In this document: piece by piece, positions 1-5,089 of the stretch
How positions within the stretch are numbered: position 1 is the first letter of the stretch
How the letters are laid out: each line of letters starts with the position of its first letter
NCBI GenBank assembly: GCA_013693755.1
Contig: CP059256.1
Span: 3,169,693 to 3,175,199 of the forward strand
DNA length: 5,507 bases
Source of the DNA: Burkholderiaceae bacterium
GTDB taxonomy: Bacteria > Pseudomonadota > Gammaproteobacteria > Burkholderiales > Burkholderiaceae_C
Reading direction: 5' to 3'
Made by a program: the position numbers and the translations under genes
The notes under the pieces: generated by a model
Seen by the model: the letters and a program-made list of their open reading frames with translations, nothing else
Databases searched by the model: none
Told to the model about the DNA's origin: nothing

Positions 1-1134
<1,134 letters not shown>

Positions 1135-1151
1135 ACTGGGTTCGGTGCAAT

Positions 1152-1177
1152 GCAGGGCGGCTCAGGCCGTGCCCTGC
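1152..1177 (+). terminator. GC-rich hairpin after the dehydrogenase gene
   Basis: A perfect 7-base inverted repeat, GCAGGGC (1152-1158) and GCCCTGC (1171-1177), encloses an inner GGC/GCC pair with a TCAG loop, giving about 10 bp with a two-base bulge. It begins 17 bases after the TGA of the dehydrogenase gene. No T-run follows, so it is not a classic intrinsic terminator; it may protect the 3' end or terminate only weakly. It also covers the place where a -35 box for the tRNA-Pro promoter would lie. Confidence 0.4.
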
Positions 1178-1180
1178 GGC

Positions 1181-1186
1181 TAGAAT
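1181..1186 (+). promoter_or_regulatory. Candidate -10 box of the tRNA promoter
   Basis: TAGAAT matches the sigma-70 -10 consensus TATAAT at five of six positions and lies 11 bases before the first base of tRNA-Pro, a suitable distance for a very short leader. A convincing -35 box is not visible at 16-18 bases spacing: that region reads CGGCTC or GGCTCA and lies inside the preceding hairpin. The call rests on position and the -10 match alone. Confidence 0.45.
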
Positions 1187-1197
1187 ACCCAGCTTGT

Positions 1198-1274
1198 CGG
1201 AGCGTAGCGCAGCCTGGTAGCGCATCTGCTTTGGGAGCAGAGGGTCGCGAGTTCGAATCCCGCCGCTCCGACCA
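1198..1274 (+). tRNA. tRNA-Pro (anticodon TGG)
   Basis: A complete 77-base cloverleaf with encoded CCA. The acceptor arms CGGAGCG (1198-1204) and CGCTCCG (1264-1270) pair perfectly. The D stem is GCGC/GCGC. The anticodon stem TCTGC/GCAGA closes the loop TTTGGGA, with the anticodon TGG at 1232-1234. The variable loop is GGGTC. The T stem GCGAG/CCCGC has one A-C mismatch (1250 with 1260) around the loop TTCGAAT. The discriminator is A1271 and CCA is 1272-1274. The UGG anticodon reads CCA and CCG, and further proline codons if the wobble base is modified. It is probably transcribed from the -10-like box at 1181. Confidence 0.97.
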
Positions 1275-1283
1275 CCCCTCACG

Positions 1284-1318
1284 AAGGCCCATCGCCGCAA
1301 CGCGCATGGGCCTTTCAT
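1284..1318 (+). terminator. Strong hairpin between the two tRNA genes, terminator-like
   Basis: AAGGCCCAT (1284-1292) and ATGGGCCTT (1306-1314) form a perfect 9-bp stem, extendable by one G-T pair, around a 13-base loop. TTT closes the 3' arm (1313-1315) and is followed by CATCC, so the T-tract is short. The stem starts 9 bases after the CCA of tRNA-Pro and ends 8 bases before tRNA-Arg. It has the form of an intrinsic terminator, but leaves no room for a separate upstream promoter for tRNA-Arg. Partial termination, or a processing signal in a two-tRNA transcript, are alternatives. Confidence 0.55.
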
Positions 1319-1322
1319 CCAT

Positions 1323-1398
1323 CTGCCCGTAGCTCAACTGGATAGAGCAACGGCCTTCTAAGCCGTAGGTCGGGGTTCGAGTCCCTCCGGGCAGGCCA
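1323..1398 (+). tRNA. tRNA-Arg (anticodon TCT)
   Basis: A complete 76-base cloverleaf with encoded CCA. The acceptor arms CTGCCCG (1323-1329) and CGGGCAG (1388-1394) pair perfectly. The D stem is GCTC/GAGC. The anticodon stem ACGGC/GCCGT closes the loop CTTCTAA, with anticodon TCT at 1357-1359. The discriminator is G1395 and CCA is 1396-1398. UCU reads AGA and AGG, which are rare codons in a genome this G+C-rich. If the variable loop is the four bases AGGT, the T stem CGGGG/CCCTC has a C-C opposition at its base and a G-T pair above it, so effectively four pairs. The fold is otherwise standard. It probably shares a transcript with tRNA-Pro. Confidence 0.95.
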
Positions 1399-1580
1399 GC
1401 GGCATCGTTTTCCTGGTCTTTCGCCACGATCCCAGCGCGAAATGGTCAGGTCGCGCTCCCTTTTTGAAGTATTCCACACCGGAGCACTCCGGGCATACCC
1501 GCATGGCTGGCGTGCAAATGTGCACTATAGTGCCACCTCACAAGGCAACCCATCCTCCCAGCTTGCTCCCCCATCGGCCC
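1399..1580 (+). other. Non-coding leader between tRNA-Arg and the flavodoxin gene
   Basis: No credible gene or clear sigma-70 promoter is seen in these 182 bases. They contain the loose inverted repeat TTTCGC (1419-1424) with GCGAAA (1437-1442), a TTTTT run at 1461-1465, and the tight perfect inverted repeat CCGGAG-CA-CTCCGG at 1479-1492, which has no T-run after it. The 12-base palindrome at 1522-1533 is listed separately. The upstream in-frame extension of the flavodoxin frame from 1464 runs through this stretch but does not resemble the fold. Confidence 0.6.
1522..1533. promoter_or_regulatory. 12-base palindrome GCACTATAGTGC, candidate operator
   Basis: GCACTATAGTGC is a perfect palindrome 47 bases before the chosen flavodoxin start. 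Its centre contains TATAGT, which matches the -10 consensus at five of six positions, so it could be a -10 box inside a regulator site. No good -35 box lies 16-18 bases upstream. It also loosely resembles the TGCAC/GTGCA half-sites of nitrogen-regulator (NtrC-type) operators, but the spacing is too short for those. The regulator is unknown. Confidence 0.35.
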
Positions 1581-2048
1581 ATGCGACTCCTGATCCTCGT
1601 TGGCACCGTCACCGGCACGGCAGCATCGGTGGCGCAGGCCATTGCGATGGAGGCGGGTGCGTCCGGCCTCTCCGCCGAGGTGTGCCCGATGGACGAGGCG
1701 ACCCTCGACGTCTTCGAGCAGCCGCAGACGCTGTTCCTGATCTGCACCTCCACCCACGGCGCCGGTGACGTGCCCGACAACGCGCGGCGCCTGTTCGACG
1801 CGCTGGCGCTGGAGCCGCGCTTCCTCGGCCAGGTGCGCTACGGCGTGCTCGGGCTAGGCGACCGTGCAGGGCATGGCGCCACGTTTTGCGAGGCAGCCCT
1901 GCAATTCGATGCCCGGCTCAGCGACCTGGGCGCGCGCCGTGTGGGCGAGGTGCATTGCCTCGATGCCGCAGAAGACCCCTTGCCCGAGCCCGCCGGCGTC
2001 GAGTGGTTCCGCGCCTGGCTGCCACAGGCCCGGGCCCAGATGCCATGA
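1581..2048 (+). CDS. Small flavodoxin-domain protein (MioC-like / sulfite reductase flavodoxin-like)
   Basis: A predicted FMN-binding electron carrier of 155 residues, soluble in the cytoplasm. It begins with the first beta strand MRLLILVG. The phosphate-binding loop TVTGT follows at residues 9-13, then STHGAGDVPDNA at 57-68, the loop typical of MioC and diflavin-reductase flavodoxin domains. GVLGLGD lies at 88-94 and TFC at 101-103. The length matches a single flavodoxin domain with no reductase part. The start at 1581 is chosen because the fold begins at this Met; in-frame ATGs at 1464, 1503 and 1518 add residues unlike the family. No clear Shine-Dalgarno sequence precedes it. The second FMN loop reads GDRAGHGATFC, with no Tyr or Trp where relatives usually have a Tyr that stacks on the flavin. 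Electron donor and acceptor are unknown; the gene seems to stand alone. Confidence 0.87.
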   Translation: MRLLILVGTVTGTAASVAQAIAMEAGASGLSAEVCPMDEATLDVFEQPQTLFLICTSTHGAGDVPDNARRLFDALALEPRFLGQVRYGVLGLGDRAGHGATFCEAALQFDARLSDLGARRVGEVHCLDAAEDPLPEPAGVEWFRAWLPQARAQMP

Positions 2049-2061
2049 CGGCCTTGCCCTC

Positions 2062-2079
2062 ACCCGCGTTCGGGTTTGC
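2062..2079 (+). terminator. Weak hairpin after the flavodoxin gene
   Basis: ACCCG (2062-2066) and CGGGT (2071-2075) form a 5-bp stem with the tetraloop CGTT, 13 bases after the flavodoxin stop, and the 3' arm runs into TTT (2075-2077). Stem and T-tract are both short. It separates the flavodoxin from the transport genes but would be at best a partial terminator. Confidence 0.3.
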
Positions 2080-2104
2080 CATGAGACACGGCCCGGGTTG
2101 CGAC

Positions 2105-2113
2105 TGCTAAATT
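2105..2113 (+). promoter_or_regulatory. Candidate extended -10 promoter of the transport cluster
   Basis: TGCTAAATT at 2105-2113 reads as an extended -10 element: TGN followed by TAAATT, four of six matches to TATAAT. It lies at the start of an A+T-rich stretch (2105-2133) that stands out in this G+C-rich sequence. No good -35 box lies 17 bases upstream (GACACG). The transcript would begin near 2119-2121 and have a leader of about 23 bases. Position between the flavodoxin hairpin and the binding-protein gene supports the call. Confidence 0.35.
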
Positions 2114-2116
2114 TAC

Positions 2117-2128
2117 TTTAGGCCTAAA
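2117..2128. promoter_or_regulatory. 12-base palindrome TTTAGGCCTAAA, candidate operator
   Basis: TTTAGGCCTAAA is a perfect palindrome lying over the expected transcription start and just before the ribosome binding site of the binding-protein gene. A dimeric regulator bound here would block initiation. In RNA the arms would leave almost no loop, so a DNA-level role is more likely than an RNA hairpin. The regulator is not in the window. Confidence 0.45.
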
Positions 2129-2131
2129 CAA

Positions 2132-2137
2132 AAGGAG
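2132..2137 (+). promoter_or_regulatory. Ribosome binding site of the binding-protein gene
   Basis: AAGGAG ends 6 bases before the ATG at 2144. It is the best Shine-Dalgarno sequence of the window and fixes this start. The flavodoxin and LysE genes have no comparable site, which fits the high expression usual for binding proteins. Confidence 0.85.
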
Positions 2138-2143
2138 ACCGCC

Positions 2144-3343
2144 ATGACCGCATCCTCCGGCAACACCCGCCGCCTCGTTCTCACCCGCAGCGCGGCCGTC
2201 ATCGGCGCGGCGTCCACCGGGCTGCTGTTGCCACAGATCGCCCGCGCCCAAGGGGCGAAGGTGCGCGTGGGCCTGATGCTGCCCTACACCGGTACGTTCG
2301 CCCAGCTGGGCGTGGCCATCGAGAACGGCGTGCGCATGGCCATCGAGGAACAAGGTGGCAAGCTCGGCGGCCGCGAGATCGAGTGGTTCAAGGTGGACGA
2401 CGAGTCCGACCTCAAAGGCGTCGAGAACGCCAACAAGCTCGTGCAGCGTGACAAGGTGGACGTGCTCATCGGCACCGTTCACTCCGGCGTGCAGATGGGC
2501 ATTCACAAAGTCGCGCGCGACACCGGCGTGCTCAACCTCATTCCCAACGCCGGCGTGCACGCAGCCACACGCGCGCTGTGCGCGCCCAACGTGTTCCGCA
2601 CCAGCTTCAGCAACAGCCAGCCCACACTCGCCCTGGGCAAGCCAATGGTGGACCGCGGCCACAAGAAGGCGGTGTGGATCACCTGGAAATACGCCGCGGG
2701 CGATGAGGCCTTCGAGGGCTTCAAGACCAGCTACACCCAGGCCGGCGGCACCATCGTCAAGGAGCTGGGCCTGCCCTTCCCGAACGTGGAGTTCCAGGCC
2801 CTGCTCACCGAGATCGCCTCGCTCAAGCCCGATGCGGTGGCCTGCTTCTTCGCTGGCGGCGGCGCGGCCAAGTTCATCCGGGACTACGCAGCCGCGGGCC
2901 TCAAAGGCAAGATTCCGCTCTACGGCTCGGGCTTCCTGACCGAGGGCGTGCTCGACGCCGCCGGCCCCGCCGCCGACGGCATCATCACCACCATGCACTA
3001 CAGCGACTCGCTGCAGACACCGCGCAACCAACAGTTCCGCCTCAACTACGCCAAAACCTTCCGCATGCAGCCCGACGTGTACGCCGTGCAGGGCTACGAC
3101 ACCGGCCTGCTGCTCGTGCAGGGCGCCAACGCGGTCAAGGGCGACCTCGGCGCCAAGCCGGCGCTGTACAAGGCGATGGAATCGGCCGTGATCGACAGCC
3201 CGCGCGGCAAGTGGACCATGAGCAAGGCGCACAACCCGGTGCAGGACATCTACCTGCGCATGGTCGAGAACAAGGAAAACAAGGTCATCGGCGTGGCCGC
3301 CAAGGCCCTGGCCGACCCCGGTACCGGATGCAAGCTGGCCTGA
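2144..3343 (+). CDS. ABC transporter substrate-binding protein, Liv/HAAT family
   Basis: A predicted periplasmic binding protein of 399 residues that delivers a solute to the LivH/LivM-type permeases encoded downstream. The N-terminus carries TRRLVLT (residues 8-14), close to the twin-arginine motif, then a hydrophobic stretch to about 30 and an ARA-Q cleavage site after residue 35, so export through Tat is possible. The mature chain opens with KVRVGLMLPYTGTFAQLG, the first strand and ligand loop of the Peripla_BP_6 (leucine-binding) fold. Other hallmarks are VDVLIGTVHSG (105-115), APNVFRTSFSNSQ (147-159), YGSGFLTEG (260-268) and VQGYDTGLLL (315-324). Family members bind branched-chain amino acids, amides, urea or aromatic and other carboxylates; the ligand cannot be told here. 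Three cysteines (146, 234, 396) would allow a disulfide. The start is supported by AAGGAG 6 bases upstream. Confidence 0.95.
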   Translation: MTASSGNTRRLVLTRSAAVIGAASTGLLLPQIARAQGAKVRVGLMLPYTGTFAQLGVAIENGVRMAIEEQGGKLGGREIEWFKVDDESDLKGVENANKLVQRDKVDVLIGTVHSGVQMGIHKVARDTGVLNLIPNAGVHAATRALCAPNVFRTSFSNSQPTLALGKPMVDRGHKKAVWITWKYAAGDEAFEGFKTSYTQAGGTIVKELGLPFPNVEFQALLTEIASLKPDAVACFFAGGGAAKFIRDYAAAGLKGKIPLYGSGFLTEGVLDAAGPAADGIITTMHYSDSLQTPRNQQFRLNYAKTFRMQPDVYAVQGYDTGLLLVQGANAVKGDLGAKPALYKAMESAVIDSPRGKWTMSKAHNPVQDIYLRMVENKENKVIGVAAKALADPGTGCKLA

Positions 3344-3348
3344 GCCGT

Positions 3349-3511
3349 TGTGAACAGACACTTCACACCCACTCATCCCGCCCAGAGGCCCCCGCTGCGC
3401 GTTGTCAGGGCTCGCCGTGGCTCCTCAGGCCACGGCTGCGCTTCATGCCCCGATCGGGCCCGTCTGGACGGCCTCCGCGATCGCGGCCGATTCACTCGCG
3501 GCTTCTGAGTG
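3349..3511. repeat. Cluster of inverted repeats between the binding-protein and LysE genes
   Basis: The gap 3344-3585 holds no convincing gene but several symmetric elements. TGTGAA/TTCACA (3349-3354, 3362-3367) starts 5 bases after the stop codon. GCCGTGGC/GCCACGGC (3414-3421, 3429-3436) is a perfect 8-bp stem with a 7-base loop. CCCGATCGGG (3449-3458) and CCGCGATCGCGG (3475-3486) are perfect palindromes. CACTC/GAGTG (3493-3497, 3507-3511) has a 9-base loop. GCTGCGC occurs twice (3394-3400, 3435-3441). None is followed by a T-run. The arrangement resembles REP-type intergenic repeats, which in other binding-protein transport operons stabilise the upstream message; whether it recurs in the genome cannot be seen. 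Confidence 0.55.
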
Positions 3512-3527
3512 CGGCGAACCAGTGACG

Positions 3528-3556
3528 CGGGAGCTTGGTCGACCTCCCGTTCTCTT
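3528..3556 (+). terminator. Terminator-like hairpin just before the LysE gene, possible attenuator
   Basis: CGGGAG (3528-3533) and CTCCCG (3544-3549) form a perfect 6-bp stem, extendable by a G-T pair, around a 10-base loop, and the 3' arm runs into TTCTCTT (3550-3556). This is the only hairpin of the gap with a T-rich tail. It ends 29 bases before the LysE start, with no recognisable promoter in between, so complete termination would leave the downstream genes without a visible promoter. Partial termination is the simplest reading. Confidence 0.4.
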
Positions 3557-3585
3557 GCCGCGCCGCATGCTCCAATGCTGAAACC

Positions 3586-4212
3586 ATGACCCTCTCAACC
3601 TACCTCCTCTACCTGGCCGCGGTGACGCTGCTGATCCTCACGCCCGGCCCCACCATGCTCATGTGCATGACCAACGCGCTGAACCACGGTGCGCGGCGCG
3701 CGATGGGCTCGGCCGCCGGCGCGGTCACCGCCGTGCTGGGTGTGATGCTGCTCTCGGCCATGGGTCTCGGCGCCCTGCTCGCCGCATCCGAGACGGCTTT
3801 CACGACCGTCAAGATTCTCGGCGCGTCGTATCTGATCTGGCTCGGCATCAAGACCTGGCGCAGCGCCGCACCGGCCATCAACCTGCATGGCAAGCCCGGC
3901 GCGGGCGCGCGCCGATCCTTCTACCTGCAGGGCCTGATGGTCGGCGCGAGCAACCCGAAGGCGGTGCTGTTCTTCGCCGCCTTCTTCCCGCAGTTTCTCA
4001 ACCCCGAGGCGCCGATCGCACCGCAGTTCGCGATCCTCGCGCTGACCTTCGTCGCCCTCGAATTCAGCACGCTCTCCCTGTGTTCCGTCGCGGTTGCGCG
4101 GCTGGCGCCGCTGATCGAATCGAGTGGCCCGGTGCGGCTGATCAACCGGGTGTGCGGCGGTCTGTTCACCGCGCTGGGCGCCGCGCTGCTGCTGACGCGC
4201 CGGCACGCTTGA
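3586..4212 (+). CDS. LysE/RhtB-family amino acid exporter
   Basis: A predicted inner-membrane exporter of 208 residues, the usual length of the family, whose members expel amino acids and derivatives by proton exchange. The signature LTPGPTMLM is at residues 18-26, followed by a small-residue-rich helix after NHGARRAMGSAAG (33-45). KILGASYLIWLGIKTWRS covers 76-93. The second conserved motif, SNPKAVLFFAAFFPQF, is at 122-137. Hydrophobicity suggests about six membrane segments (near 4-24, 44-68, 73-90, 113-136, 147-170, 186-204). The ATG at 3586 is chosen because the first helix and family alignment begin there; a TTG at 3535 would add 17 unrelated residues and lie within a hairpin. No good Shine-Dalgarno site is present. 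The stop lies 13 bases before livH, so the two are probably one transcript, unusual for an exporter beside an uptake system. The substrate is unknown. Confidence 0.92.
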   Translation: MTLSTYLLYLAAVTLLILTPGPTMLMCMTNALNHGARRAMGSAAGAVTAVLGVMLLSAMGLGALLAASETAFTTVKILGASYLIWLGIKTWRSAAPAINLHGKPGAGARRSFYLQGLMVGASNPKAVLFFAAFFPQFLNPEAPIAPQFAILALTFVALEFSTLSLCSVAVARLAPLIESSGPVRLINRVCGGLFTALGAALLLTRRHA

Positions 4213-4225
4213 ACGGCGGGTGACG

Positions 4226-5089
4226 ATGGACTTCGCCAACTTCCTCATCCAGCTGCTCAACAGCGTCCAGTATGGGCTGCTGCTGTTCATGCTGGCCGCG
4301 GGGCTGACGCTGATCTTCGGCATCATGGGCGTGGTCAACCTCGCGCATGGCAGCTTCTACATGCTCGGGGCTTACCTGGCGTGGTCGCTCTCGGCGCTCA
4401 CGGGCAGCCTGTTCCTGGCCATCGCGCTTGGCGCGGTGTTGTCGGTGGTGTTTGGTCTCGCGCTCGAGTGGCTGCTGTTCCGCCACTTCTACCACCGTGA
4501 CCACCTCGACCAGGTGTTGCTGACCTTCGGTCTGATCTATGTGTTCGAGGAGCTGCGCTCCATGCTCTGGGGCGACGACGTCCACGGCGTGCCCGTGCCC
4601 GGCGCGCTGGCCGCGTCGATTCCGCTGACCGAGAACCTCTCCTATCCCGTGTACCGGCTTTTCGTCGCCGGCGTGTGCCTGCTGCTCGCGCTCGGTCTGT
4701 ACCTGCTGATCTCGCGCACGCGGCTGGGCATGAAGATCCGCGCCGGCGCCTTCAACCACGACATGACCGAGGCGCTGGGCGTGAACATCAAGCTCATCCA
4801 TGCCATCGTGTTTGCCCTGGGCGTGGCGCTGGCCGCGGTGGCAGGGATGGTGGCGGCACCGCTGTCGAGCGTGTACCCGAACATGGGTTCACAGGTGCTG
4901 ATCCTGTGCTTCGTGGTGGTGGTGATCGGCGGCATCGGCTCGGTGCGCGGCGCGCTTATCGCCGCTTTGCTCGTGGGCCTGGTGGACACCTTCGGCAAGG
5001 TGCTGCTGCCGTCGGTGGCGGGCATGCTGGTGTACCTGCTCATGGCCGCCGTGCTGCTGTGGAAGCCCGAAGGGCTGTTCAAGCAATGA
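4226..5089 (+). CDS. livH: Branched-chain amino acid-type ABC transporter permease, LivH family
   Basis: An inner-membrane permease of 287 residues; with a LivM-type partner it forms the membrane channel that receives ligand from the binding protein. The LivH signature GLTLIFGIMGVVNLAHGSF is at residues 26-44, followed by YMLGAYLAW. The cytoplasmic coupling loop RTRLGMKIRAGAFNHDMTEA (164-183), ending in LGVN, matches the site that contacts the ATPase subunits. VVVIGGIGSVRGALIAALLV (231-250) is the conserved C-terminal motif, and the chain ends in WKPEGLF as is usual. The ATG at 4226 is preferred over a GTG two codons earlier because GGCGGG lies about 5 bases before it. It follows the LysE stop by 13 bases and overlaps livM by four. 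The symbol names the family; leucine transport itself is not shown. Confidence 0.95.
   Translation: MDFANFLIQLLNSVQYGLLLFMLAAGLTLIFGIMGVVNLAHGSFYMLGAYLAWSLSALTGSLFLAIALGAVLSVVFGLALEWLLFRHFYHRDHLDQVLLTFGLIYVFEELRSMLWGDDVHGVPVPGALAASIPLTENLSYPVYRLFVAGVCLLLALGLYLLISRTRLGMKIRAGAFNHDMTEALGVNIKLIHAIVFALGVALAAVAGMVAAPLSSVYPNMGSQVLILCFVVVVIGGIGSVRGALIAALLVGLVDTFGKVLLPSVAGMLVYLLMAAVLLWKPEGLFKQ

Noticed and set aside
1323..1398. tRNA-Arg as an integration site for a mobile element
   Set aside because: No integrase gene follows and I saw no second copy of the tRNA 3' end in the window; the next gene is a flavodoxin.
1464..1580. A longer flavodoxin start at 1464, 1503 or 1518
   Set aside because: The extra residues do not match the fold, which begins exactly at the Met encoded at 1581, and they run through palindromic leader sequence.
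3349..3367. A true CRP binding site
   Set aside because: The half-sites fit loosely, but the spacer is 9 bases rather than 6 and it lies directly after a stop codon, so it is kept only as an inverted repeat.
2060..3376. A 438-codon open frame on the minus strand across the whole binding-protein gene
   Set aside because: It mirrors a well-supported Peripla_BP_6 gene, its product is a His/Ala/Gly/Val-rich string with no recognisable family, and long antisense frames are expected at this G+C content.
3211..3525. A + strand open frame covering the end of the binding-protein gene and the gap
   Set aside because: It overlaps the binding-protein gene out of frame, is Arg/Pro-rich with no family, and its second half is made of inverted repeats.
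3535..3585. A TTG start for the LysE gene at 3535
   Set aside because: It would add 17 residues unlike the family and sits in a hairpin loop; the ATG at 3586 gives the normal length and first helix.
4220..4225. A GTG start for livH at 4220
   Set aside because: It adds only two residues, and the G-rich GGCGGG element lies at a better distance from the ATG at 4226. It cannot be fully excluded.
3595..4801. Minus-strand open frames at 3595-4338 and 4166-4801
   Set aside because: Both lie opposite clear LysE and LivH genes, and their products are rich in Arg, Gln and His without any fold or membrane pattern.
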